A stretch of 64,000 nt of DNA from Nocardioides halotolerans DSM 19273 (GTDB lineage Bacteria; Actinomycetota; Actinomycetes; Propionibacteriales; Nocardioidaceae), in NCBI RefSeq assembly GCF_000422805.1, contig NZ_KE383926.1, positions 164,350-228,349 of the forward strand, read 5' to 3'. The notes under the pieces are model-generated. The model did not search any database. It worked only from the letters and a program-made list of their open reading frames with translations, and had not been told where the DNA came from. The position numbers and the translations under genes were made by a program. This document shows, in pieces, positions 54,449 to 61,147 of the stretch. The first letter of the stretch is position 1; every line of letters starts with the position of its first letter.

Positions 54449-54834
54449 CCGCGATGCGGCTGCACCACGTCCAGGTCGCGTGCCCGCCCGGTGGCGAGGA
54501 CGCCGCCCGCAGGTTCTACGGCGAGGGGCTCGGCCTGACCGAGGTCGCCAAGCCGGAGTCGCTGGCCGGCCGCGGCGGCGTGTGGTTCCGCGCCCACGAC
54601 GACGAGGGCCGGGTGACGGCCGAGCTGCACGTCGGCGTCGAGGAACCGTTCGCGCCGGCCCGCAAGGCGCACCCGGCGTTCGTCCTCCCGTCGCTCGAGG
54701 TGCTCCACGAGGTGGCGGCCCGTCTGGACCGCCTGGGGTGCGCCGTGGACCGCCGTGAGTGGGACACCTTTCCGGGGTACCACCGGGTGCACGTTCCTGA
54801 CGCCTGCGGCAACCGGGTCGAGCTGCTCGCCTGA
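54445..54834 (+). CDS. VOC-family (glyoxalase-fold) protein
   Basis: 129 residues, GTG 54445 overlapping the tam stop. Vicinal oxygen chelate fold: LHHVQVACPPGGEDAARRFY, GLGLTEVAKPESLAGRGGVW, ELHVGVEEPFAPARKAHPAF and the end GYHRVHVPDACGNRVELL. Metal ligands expected in active members are plausibly His in LHHVQV/HVGVEE and Glu in VELL. Function unknown; probably transcribed with tam. Confidence 0.8.
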   Translation: MTAMRLHHVQVACPPGGEDAARRFYGEGLGLTEVAKPESLAGRGGVWFRAHDDEGRVTAELHVGVEEPFAPARKAHPAFVLPSLEVLHEVAARLDRLGCAVDRREWDTFPGYHRVHVPDACGNRVELLA

Positions 54835-54940
54835 CCCGACCGTCGCGTCGTACCACCGCCACCGCGCGGTTGACAGCCCGGCGTCCGAGCGAGGAACGTG
54901 CTTGGAGCCAGACGTCGTTCTCGGGGGGAGTGGGGCTGAC

Positions 54941-55213
54941 GTGACACAGGCAGACACGCCGACGTCGATCGGCGCGACGCAGGTCGTCAACCGCATCAAG
55001 CGGGCACAGGGGCAGCTCTCGGGCGTGCTCCGCATGCTCGAGGAGGGTCGCGACCTCCAGGAGATCGTGAACCAGCTCAAGGCCGTCTCGCGCGCGCTCG
55101 ACCGCGCCGGGTTCGCGATCATCGCGAGCGAGCTGCGCGAGTCGGCCCGCAAGGGCGCGGTGACCGAGGAGGAGCTCGACCAGCTGGAGCGGTTCTTCCT
55201 CTCGCTCGCCTAG
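54941..55213 (+). CDS. CsoR/RcnR-fold regulator lacking metal ligands
   Basis: 90 residues, GTG 54941. All-helical DUF156 fold: VVNRIKRAQGQLSGVLRMLE, EGRDLQEIVNQLKAVSRALD, then FAIIASELRESARKG. The copper-sensing Cys-His-Cys of CsoR is absent: the protein contains no cysteine or histidine, and Leu (DLQ), Glu (SELRE) and Ser stand at the equivalent places. A different signal or another role is implied. No copper-handling genes are adjacent. Confidence 0.75.
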   Translation: MTQADTPTSIGATQVVNRIKRAQGQLSGVLRMLEEGRDLQEIVNQLKAVSRALDRAGFAIIASELRESARKGAVTEEELDQLERFFLSLA

Positions 55214-55219
55214 CGAGGC

Positions 55220-56311
55220 TCAGCCGGCCGGGACCGCGCGTCCCGGGTTGGTGGGCAGGGTGTCGAGCCCGCCGGGACGTACGCCGCGCCACGCGTCGAG
55301 CACGGGCGCGAGCTCGGCCGGGGTCGCGCCGTGCAGCACCACGCTGTCGGCGCCGGCGTCGAGCTGGTCCTGGATGCGCCGCGCGCAGTCCTGCGTCGAC
55401 CCGGTCGCCGACGCGGCGAGCCACTCGGCCGGCAGCACGTCGTCGCGGAGGTGGCGCAGCTCCTCGACGGTCCCGATCGCGTCGAACGCTCCGGGGTAGC
55501 CCCGCACCAGGTCGTCGGCGCGGAACCGCTCGAGGGCGGCGAGGTCCCAGCCGTTCACGCGGACCAGCACCTCGCCGTACCCCTGGAGGTAGGTCGCGAG
55601 CCGCCCGACCAGCCTGCGCAGCCGCTGCTCCTCGGTGATCGAGTCCTCCACGGTGGCCAGCACCGACCAGACCCGCACCGACGCCGGGTCGCGGCCGGCG
55701 CGCTCGGCGCTCGCGCGGACCGTGCGCACGGCACGCGCCAGCGTCTCGTCGGTGAGGAACGTGTGGAGCACGACCCCGTCGGCGACCCGGCCGGCGAGCT
55801 CGAGGCTCTTCGGGCCGATGGCCATCATCAGCACCGGTATGTCCTCGTCGAAGCCGCGGTCCTGCGACAGGTAGGGATAGCGGCCCGCCGGTCCGTCGTG
55901 GCCGAACGCCTCGCCGTGCCAGAGCCTGCGGTAGATGCCGATCGCGTCCTCGAGCTGGGCGCCGGTGATGCGGGGCAGGCCCATCACGTCGAAGAGCAGG
56001 TCGAAGCCGCGCCCCAGGCCCAGGGCGTAGCGGCCGCCGCTCAGCCGGTGCAGCGTGGTCGCCATCGTGGCGGTCACCATCGGGTGGCGGGTGTTGTGGT
56101 TGGTCGCCGCGGTTGCGATGCCCAGCCGCGTCGTCGCGGCCGCCACCGCGCCGGCGAGCACGCCGGCGTCCTTGAGGTTGAACCGCTCGGAGAGGAACGC
56201 CGACCCCAGCCCGAGCTCCTCGGCCAACCGGACCTCGTCGAGCAGGTCCGCCGGCTGGTCGGTGTGCCCGGCGAGGCCGTAGCAGGCGAGCTCGGGCAGC
56301 GGGGTGTGCAC
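55220..56311 (-). CDS. LLM-class F420-dependent oxidoreductase
   Basis: 363 residues, GTG 56311. Luciferase-like TIM barrel: DLLDEVRLAEELGLGSAFLS, TTRLGIATAATNHNTRHPMV, then LSGGRYALGLGRGFD, DIPVLMMAIGPKSLELAGRV and ADGVVLHTFL. It resembles actinobacterial F420-dependent oxidoreductases; F420 rather than FMN is inferred from the subfamily. Divergent from the DUF4442 gene, with a palindrome between them. Confidence 0.85.
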   Translation of the reverse strand: MHTPLPELACYGLAGHTDQPADLLDEVRLAEELGLGSAFLSERFNLKDAGVLAGAVAAATTRLGIATAATNHNTRHPMVTATMATTLHRLSGGRYALGLGRGFDLLFDVMGLPRITGAQLEDAIGIYRRLWHGEAFGHDGPAGRYPYLSQDRGFDEDIPVLMMAIGPKSLELAGRVADGVVLHTFLTDETLARAVRTVRASAERAGRDPASVRVWSVLATVEDSITEEQRLRRLVGRLATYLQGYGEVLVRVNGWDLAALERFRADDLVRGYPGAFDAIGTVEELRHLRDDVLPAEWLAASATGSTQDCARRIQDQLDAGADSVVLHGATPAELAPVLDAWRGVRPGGLDTLPTNPGRAVPAG

Positions 56312-56333
56312 GCTCGGACGGTAGCGGCGAACT

Positions 56334-56345
56334 TGACACGTGTCA
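56334..56345. promoter_or_regulatory. 12-bp palindrome TGACACGTGTCA
   Basis: Perfectly symmetrical, between the divergent LLM and DUF4442 genes, overlapping a TTGACA hexamer. It is placed about 35-46 nt before the start codon of the 56380 gene. TetR-type operators often have this form; no regulator is encoded next to it. Confidence 0.55.
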
Positions 56346-56379
56346 GGTGCCAGTTCCTACTCATGGGTAACATGACCGC

Positions 56380-56859
56380 ATGAGCCAGGTCCTCTCGCTG
56401 TGGCAGAAGTGCCGCTCGATCCCGGTGGTCGGCACCCGGGTCTTCTCGATCGCCTTCGGGCAGAAGGCGCCGTACTTCGCCTCGATCCGCCCGCGGTTCA
56501 CCGTCATCGAGCCTGACCACGCCGAGCTGGTGATCCCCGACCGGCGGCGCGTGCACAACCACCTCGGCACCGTGCACGCCATCGCGCTGTGCAACGGCCT
56601 CGAGGCCGCGATGGGCGCCCTCGCGGAGGCCACGATTCCGTCGACCAAGCGCTGGATCCCCAAGGGGATGACCGTCTCCTACACCGCGAAGGCCGTCGGC
56701 GACATCACCTGCATCGCCGAGACCGACGCCGAGCAGTGGACCTCGTCCGACCCCGACCTCCCCGTGCGCGTCCGCGGGGTGATGGCCGACGGCACGGTGG
56801 TCATCGAGGGCGTCATCAACCTCTGGGTGACCCAGAAGTCCGCCGCGTTCGCCGGCTAG
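56380..56859 (+). CDS. DUF4442 hotdog-fold protein
   Basis: 159 residues, ATG 56380 six nt after TAACAT, so probably leaderless. Hotdog thioesterase-like fold of the DUF4442 group: N-terminal helix SQVLSLWQKCRSIPVVGTRV, PYFASIRPRFTVIEPDHAEL, VHNHLGTVHAIALCNGLEAA and KGMTVSYTAKAVGDI. The NHLGTVHA segment is the usual active region. Acyl-CoA thioesterase activity possible, unproven. Confidence 0.82.
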   Translation: MSQVLSLWQKCRSIPVVGTRVFSIAFGQKAPYFASIRPRFTVIEPDHAELVIPDRRRVHNHLGTVHAIALCNGLEAAMGALAEATIPSTKRWIPKGMTVSYTAKAVGDITCIAETDAEQWTSSDPDLPVRVRGVMADGTVVIEGVINLWVTQKSAAFAG

Positions 56860-56877
56860 GAGCAGGGCGACGAGCCG

Positions 56878-57291
56878 CTAGAACACCTGGCGCCGGCGGC
56901 CCCAGAACCACCGGTGGCCGGCGACCGCCACCAAGGACAGCGCCGCGAGCGCCACGGTCGAGCCGCGCGGAAGCTTCCCGTCCGTACGCCGCCCGAGCAG
57001 CGCCCGGGTCGCCTGGCTCGACGCCACCGACCCGTCGCTCTGGTGCGACAGCACCGAGCCCGTCGACTGGTGCGAGAGCCACGAGCCCATGCTCTGCGAC
57101 GAGCCGACCGAGAACGCCGAGGCGAACGACCCGACGCTCCCGATGCTGGCGCACGAGCCCACGGAGCCGATCGACAGCACCGAGTGGTCCGACCAGAGCG
57201 AGAGCACCGAGCGGTGCGACCCGATCGACCACCGGCTCTTCCTCGCCCGAGTCATCGCCCGAGTCGTCGCCCGAGTCGTCGTCGGAGTCAT
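56878..57291 (-). CDS. Ser-x-x triplet-repeat protein with C-terminal membrane span
   Basis: 137 residues, ATG 57291. N-terminal Thr/Arg-rich segment (residues 1-18), then 25 consecutive triplets with Ser in the first position (residues 19-93), mostly SVL, SIG, SVG, SHQ, SFA. A linker follows (ALLGRRTDGKLPRGS), then a hydrophobic span (about 110-126) and a basic end WGRRRQVF. The strict period of three, with small or aliphatic residues between, would place a Ser ladder on one face of a three-residue-per-turn structure or of a beta-solenoid. Coupled (ATGA) to the EF-Tu-like gene. Function unknown. Confidence 0.75.
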   Translation of the reverse strand: MTPTTTRATTRAMTRARKSRWSIGSHRSVLSLWSDHSVLSIGSVGSCASIGSVGSFASAFSVGSSQSMGSWLSHQSTGSVLSHQSDGSVASSQATRALLGRRTDGKLPRGSTVALAALSLVAVAGHRWFWGRRRQVF

Positions 57292-57581
57292 CGTTCGAGC
57301 ACCGTGGCGGTGCCCACCTGCCGCCCCTCGTCGAACACCCCGAGCACCAGCGCCGTCGTGACGTTCGTCCAGGCGCTGAGGTCGACCGGCTGCACGTCGA
57401 CCTCGATCGTGGTGCCGGGCACGAGCATCGGGTTCTCGGGCAGCAGCGTCACGGCCGCCGCACCCAGGTCCACGTCGCCGTGCCCCTCGGTGCTCGCCCG
57501 GAAGTCGGGGGAGTAGCCGTCGAAGACCGGCGTGTGCCGACCGCCCTGCTCCTTGGTCCACATCTCCAGCCGCACCCGCAC
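57288..57581 (-). CDS. Stand-alone EF-Tu domain III-like protein
   Basis: 97 residues, GTG 57581 six nt after CATACT on this strand (leaderless style). The sequence follows the EF-Tu C-terminal beta-barrel: RVRLEMWTKEQGGRHTPVFD, then GYSPDFRAST, ENPMLVPGTTIEVDVQPVDL and VFDEGRQVGTATVLE, comparable with EEGGRHTPFF, YxPQF, MVMPGDN and REGGRTVGAG of EF-Tu. No GTPase domain. It is first in a two-gene operon with the Ser-x-x protein, overlapping by 4 nt. Function unknown; domain III of EF-Tu binds tRNA, EF-Ts and kirromycin-type ligands. Confidence 0.75.
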   Translation of the reverse strand: MRVRLEMWTKEQGGRHTPVFDGYSPDFRASTEGHGDVDLGAAAVTLLPENPMLVPGTTIEVDVQPVDLSAWTNVTTALVLGVFDEGRQVGTATVLER

Positions 57582-57761
57582 CGGTGAAGTATGGCGTCAC
57601 CGGCACCACACCAGGCAAGCCGATGTGGTGACCGACCTGACCCTCCGGAGGCGCGTCGCGCTCCGTTGCGTGTGGGATCCTTGACCTGCCAGCACAGGCA
57701 CCCCGGACGAGGTCCGCCGTACCCGGTCCCACGACAAGACGGCGCGAAACCGGGAGTGGTC

Positions 57762-58022
57762 GTGTCCATCGAAGCCGTCAGCACCGTCGTCCAGATCGCC
57801 GGGTCGCTGCTCATCCTCGGGCCGTTCGTCCTCGTGCAGCTGCGGCGGCTCCGGCCCGAGGCGCGGACCTATGTGGTCCTCAACCTCGTCGGCTCCACGG
57901 TCCTCGCGGCCGACGCCCTGCACGGTCGCCAGTGGGGATTCCTCCTGCTCGAAGGAGTGTGGGCGGTGGTCTCGCTGGCCTCGCTGATTCGTGGGACCCG
58001 GCGTGATCCCTCGTACTCTTGA
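57762..58022 (+). CDS. Small three-span membrane protein (CBU_0592-like)
   Basis: 86 residues from GTG 57762 (GTG 57756 possible). Spans at about 7-25 (VVQIAGSLLILGPFVLVQL), 36-50 (TYVVLNLVGSTVLAADAL) and 56-75. The layout and the L-N-L-x-G-S motif resemble the CBU_0592 family of small membrane proteins. It lies directly before miaB, divergent from the EF-Tu-III-like gene by 180 nt. Function unknown. Confidence 0.7.
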   Translation: MSIEAVSTVVQIAGSLLILGPFVLVQLRRLRPEARTYVVLNLVGSTVLAADALHGRQWGFLLLEGVWAVVSLASLIRGTRRDPSYS

Positions 58023-58028
58023 CCGGTC

Positions 58029-58091
58029 ATGCGCACCTACCAGGTCCGCACCTACGGGTGCCAGATGAACGGTTGCCTGGCGGCACCCTGA
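58029..58091 (+). pseudogene. miaB: 5' fragment of miaB, interrupted by island
   Basis: ATG 58029 opens MRTYQVRTYGCQMN, the exact N-terminus expected for the tRNA 2-methylthio-N6-isopentenyladenosine synthase MiaB, including the first iron-sulfur-domain cysteine. After codon 14 (58070) the sequence diverges (GCLAAP, stop at 58089-58091) and becomes foreign in composition. The remaining part of miaB should lie at the far end of the inserted element. Whether a replacement start restores function there is unknown. Confidence 0.85.
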
Positions 58092-58202
58092 CGGGTCACG
58101 ACTCATGTGCGGCGACGCGTGGAAGTTCGACGGTTGATAGGTCGCAAAGCGTAAGACTTGAGTCCGAAGGTTTTCACGCTCCAGCCAGGGACAAATGCCC
58201 AA

Positions 58203-58250
58203 CGGCTCGCCTCCCCTGCCACCCCGGGGTGACCTTGGGGAGGCGAGCCG
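58203..58250. repeat. 14-bp inverted repeat with nested palindrome
   Basis: CGGCTCGCCTCCCC (58203-58216) and GGGGAGGCGAGCCG (58237-58250) are perfect complements. The 20-nt loop contains ACCCCGGGGT, itself a palindrome. It lies in the 437-nt left-end region (58092-58528) that holds no gene I can support. Possible terminator or protein-binding structure. Confidence 0.75.
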
Positions 58251-58439
58251 CCTCGGTCGCGCTCTTCCTCGATACGAGGGAGGGGTTCGGCCCAACGCTT
58301 GTCGACGTAGAGCCAGGCCTCGCGAGACCTGTCGAGACCTTAGCACACGAGCTGCCTTTGCTGCTGATGGCCCTGCGATAGCATGTTCCATCGGCACGGG
58401 CGCTGAGCCTGCCTCAAGGCGCTCTGCCGGCGCCTGTTC

Positions 58440-58474
58440 GTTTGTAGCATGTCAAGTGATACGTTTGTTGCATG
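58440..58474. repeat. Two iteron-like direct repeats
   Basis: GTTTGTAGCATG (58440-58451) and GTTTGTTGCATG (58463-58474) differ at one of 12 positions and start 23 nt apart. They precede the two-winged-helix gene at 58529, a setting like that of replication-initiator iterons, but two copies are few. Confidence 0.45.
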
Positions 58475-58493
58475 GTATCCCTGACGTTTGCTC

Positions 58494-58512
58494 ATCTACT
58501 AGTAGATATCTA
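58494..58512. promoter_or_regulatory. Overlapping palindromes ATCTACTAGTAGAT and TAGATATCTA
   Basis: A perfect 14-bp palindrome (58494-58507) overlaps a second 10-bp one (58503-58512), 17 nt before the ATG at 58529. Likely operator for autoregulation of that gene; inferred from symmetry and position. Confidence 0.5.
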
Positions 58513-58528
58513 GTCTAGGACTAAGTCG

Positions 58529-59410
58529 ATGACTAGCCCCGAGCGCGCGCGAAACGCGACCATCCGCGAGCCTTTCGAAGTGCTCGCGCCCCGAGCCGTC
58601 GAGACCGCTGCTGTGCTCTCCGAACGAGTAAAGGGCCGAGACGCTCAGTTGCGCCGCAGCTTCCTTCGGCGGGGTCGTTCGGAGAAGCCAACTCCCATGA
58701 TGACCATGCTGCGAGGGGGTCGCGGAGGGGAGGTGAGGCTAAAGCTGTATCTCAGCCTGTTGTGGATAGCAGTCGCCCCTCCCCACAACGTCAGTTACCC
58801 GGCCCGCACCTGGGCAGCACTGGTTGGATTGGCGGACCCACCGGGGCGCGGGGCTCGTCGCATCAACGACGCGCTGCGATGGCTGTCGGAGAACGACTTT
58901 GTGGAAGTTCAAGGCGAGAAGGGCGTGCCACCGATTGTCACCGTCCGGAGTGAGTCGGGCGACGGCAGCCGGTACTCACTCCCGGGCTCGACCATCAAGC
59001 GCCTGCAGCTTGAAGGGAAGCCTTGGAACAGGCATGCCTACGAGAAAGTTCCAGGGCAGCTGTGGACCAACGGTTGGATGGCTGCGCTGGATGGGCCGGC
59101 GCTCGCTTGCCTGCTTGTCTTGCGCTCGGTCCCACCAGCGGTCGACGCGGTGTTCGATGTGGGGGCCTGGTTCTCACCGGCCTTGCTCCGCGAGCGCTAC
59201 GACATGTCAGATGACACGCGCAAGAGGGGTATGCGACGGCTGAATGAACTCGGAATCATAAAGACAGAGAGCCGCGTGTTGGGCCGAACATCGGCTGACT
59301 TCCAGCGGTCGCGCACGGAGTACCACCTCCAGGCCGGAGTGCTGGCGCAGAGTCCCTTCAGTACGCCGTCGCGCCCTATTGACCTAGGGCATGACGAGGC
59401 TCGACTTTGA
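58529..59410 (+). CDS. Two-winged-helix protein of actinobacterial mobile elements
   Basis: 293 residues, ATG 58529. Two winged-helix-like regions: about 70-150 (VRLKLYLSLLWIAVAPPHNV, TWAALVGLADPPGRGARRIN, ALRWLSENDFVEV) and about 170-270 (QLWTNGWMAALDGPALACLL, SPALLRERYDMSDDTRKRGM). The tandem wHTH layout recalls plasmid replication initiators of the RepA type, and similar proteins occur in actinobacterial islands. No nuclease or helicase motif. DNA-binding replication or regulatory role is inferred. Confidence 0.6.
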   Translation: MTSPERARNATIREPFEVLAPRAVETAAVLSERVKGRDAQLRRSFLRRGRSEKPTPMMTMLRGGRGGEVRLKLYLSLLWIAVAPPHNVSYPARTWAALVGLADPPGRGARRINDALRWLSENDFVEVQGEKGVPPIVTVRSESGDGSRYSLPGSTIKRLQLEGKPWNRHAYEKVPGQLWTNGWMAALDGPALACLLVLRSVPPAVDAVFDVGAWFSPALLRERYDMSDDTRKRGMRRLNELGIIKTESRVLGRTSADFQRSRTEYHLQAGVLAQSPFSTPSRPIDLGHDEARL

Positions 59411-59490
59411 CAACTGCATAAGTCAGCAGCCGAACGAGCCGGGGTACTGCCCCGCTGCATGGTGGCGCACGCGCGGATGGAGCGCTGGGG

Positions 59491-59670
59491 CTACTGGCTG
59501 AAGATGTACCAAGAGCCGCCGATGTTGTCATCTGACTGAGGCGCGATGGCGATGAGTGTGTAACCCTGAGAGGCGAGGCTGTTCAGCGTCACCTCGAGTG
59601 CGCTAGTGCTGATTGTTTGACCCGCGGCCATGCCTACGAGTGTCGCTTGGTCACGAACGATGTATGCCAT
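59491..59670 (-). CDS. 59-residue small protein
   Basis: ATG 59670 to TAG 59491, with AAGGAGAG at ideal spacing. The product, MAYIVRDQATLVGMAAGQTI..., has two strand-helix halves ending GSWYIFSQ; it resembles small DUF4177-like proteins in size and in the QGYTLIAI...W pattern. No cysteine or span. The strong ribosome site makes it a probable gene. Function unknown. Confidence 0.6.
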   Translation of the reverse strand: MAYIVRDQATLVGMAAGQTISTSALEVTLNSLASQGYTLIAIAPQSDDNIGGSWYIFSQ

Positions 59671-59684
59671 CTGTGGCTCTCCTT

Positions 59685-59903
59685 ATGAGGGACAAGTACG
59701 GGCTTGTCGAGTCGTTGCCGAAGGGCTCCCATGCACCGCCGCATTCGAGTGCGTGCCAGGTGCCCTCGGTCGCGAACCGGCTCAACGCACCTGACCCTAT
59801 GGGCACGGTGTCAGGTTGGTGCATCCGCTTCGCGCGAACGAAGGAGGCTCTGACTCTGTATGTCCTTTCGCTCGACCTGTACGGATTTAGCTCGACTCTG
59901 TAG
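59685..59903 (+). CDS. Uncertain 72-residue ORF
   Basis: ATG 59685 to TAG 59903, starting 14 nt from the divergent small gene. RDKYGLVESLPKGSHAPPHS near the start and CIRFARTKEALTLYVLSLDL near the end look protein-like, but there is no ribosome site before the ATG. No recognised family. The gap 59904-60007 holds nothing else I can support. Confidence 0.35.
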   Translation: MRDKYGLVESLPKGSHAPPHSSACQVPSVANRLNAPDPMGTVSGWCIRFARTKEALTLYVLSLDLYGFSSTL

Positions 59904-60007
59904 AGAGTTTCCAGGCGCGAGAATGCATAACTGCGAGGCAGGCGCTTGATACGCGCCCGGCCGCGAGCTCATGCGCTACGGATAGTGCGCCCAACCTCCT
60001 CCTCCTA

Positions 60008-61072
60008 CTAGTCGGCAGACCAAGGGTCGGCTGACGCGTCGCGAATGGACCAGGCGCCCAGACTGCGCTGGGTCGCTCGCTCATCGACGTAGGGGTCGGA
60101 CTCCTCTCGTCCGAGTAACTCCGTCCGATGCAGTTCCTGACTTAGATGCACGTCGCGATTGGCCATAGCGACTCGGAGGGCCACGTCTATCGAGAGAGTG
60201 TCGCTGTCTCTGAGGCGTCCTATCTCGACATTGCCCACGGAGGATGTGAAGGCCTGCTCGAAGTCAGCGCGGAGGGCGAACTCTCCGGGTGCCGTGGCTA
60301 CGACGTAGTCCTCCCTGATGTAGACGCCGAACCTCGGGGGAGGCGGCGGGCTAGGAGCGTGTTCCATGCCGGGCCAGTAGAAGCTCGGTCCACTGCCAAG
60401 CGAGGTCGGGAGGTTGGCGATGAGGCGGCTACTGTCGTCCCGTAGTCGCATCTTGATACCTCGTGCTGGCAGCGTCACTGCGGAGTCGCCGACGTATCCA
60501 ACGAAAACACGCATGACGCAGACGAGTTCCAGCCTGGGTCCGGAGTTGGCTGGCTCAGTGTGGAGAGTTGCCCGGACGGTAGCTTCGGCAATCGACATTG
60601 GCGGCACCTGAACATTGGCGGCGAGCATGTCGACTAGCTCGTAACGATGGGCGCTTCTGGTGGTGGCGCCGGACCGCATCGGGACGTCGCGATTTCCACT
60701 GTCCGTCTTGACCACGTATGGCACATCTTCCGTCGAGAAGACCAAAGCGGTCGCAAAATCGGTCTCATCCAATTGGACAACCCGATGCATGTCCAGACGC
60801 GGGGGCGGTTGGTCGAACTGCTTAGAAAGCCTCGCGAGCCACTCACCAGCCTCAACGGGACTCGGTTGCACGGCGCGTCCGCTCCTTTCGTCAACTCCGA
60901 TGACGTAGAAGAGCGGCTCCCCGGCCAGTCGATTCGCCGAGGCCGCGAGCTGGCGTGCCTTATCGACAGTTGGCCAATCTGACTTGAACTCGAAACGGTC
61001 GTCCTCGTTGTGACCACGCCGGAGCGCTTGGACGCGGTCGCGTACCAAAGACTCCAACTCCTGAGGTGTCAT
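60008..61072 (-). CDS. AlbA_2/Schlafen-type domain protein
   Basis: 354 residues, ATG 61072. N-terminal ~120 residues form the divergent AlbA_2 (Schlafen-related) domain: DDRFEFKSDWPTVDKARQLA, ASANRLAGEPLFYVIGVDER. The remainder has beta-strand-rich sequence with a Pro-rich linker (APSPPPPPRFG) and no clear family. Schlafen/AlbA_2 proteins bind or cleave nucleic acids or regulate transcription, and they are common in islands and anti-phage loci. A defence role here is possible from context but not shown. Confidence 0.65.
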   Translation of the reverse strand: MTPQELESLVRDRVQALRRGHNEDDRFEFKSDWPTVDKARQLAASANRLAGEPLFYVIGVDERSGRAVQPSPVEAGEWLARLSKQFDQPPPRLDMHRVVQLDETDFATALVFSTEDVPYVVKTDSGNRDVPMRSGATTRSAHRYELVDMLAANVQVPPMSIAEATVRATLHTEPANSGPRLELVCVMRVFVGYVGDSAVTLPARGIKMRLRDDSSRLIANLPTSLGSGPSFYWPGMEHAPSPPPPPRFGVYIREDYVVATAPGEFALRADFEQAFTSSVGNVEIGRLRDSDTLSIDVALRVAMANRDVHLSQELHRTELLGREESDPYVDERATQRSLGAWSIRDASADPWSAD

Positions 61073-61097
61073 GACGAGAGTCTAGAGCGGCATACAT

Positions 61098-61111
61098 TAA
61101 ACGTCCGTTTA
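61098..61111. promoter_or_regulatory. Inverted repeat TAAACG-TC-CGTTTA
   Basis: 6-bp arms around a 2-nt centre, between the divergent AlbA_2 gene (start 61072) and the recombinase gene (start 61148). A second hairpin, AGCCGG-T-CCGGCT, follows at about 61121-61133. Candidate shared operator for the two divergent genes. Confidence 0.5.
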
Positions 61112-61147
61112 CTGTACAAAAGCCGGTCCGGCTGAAATAATCGAGCC

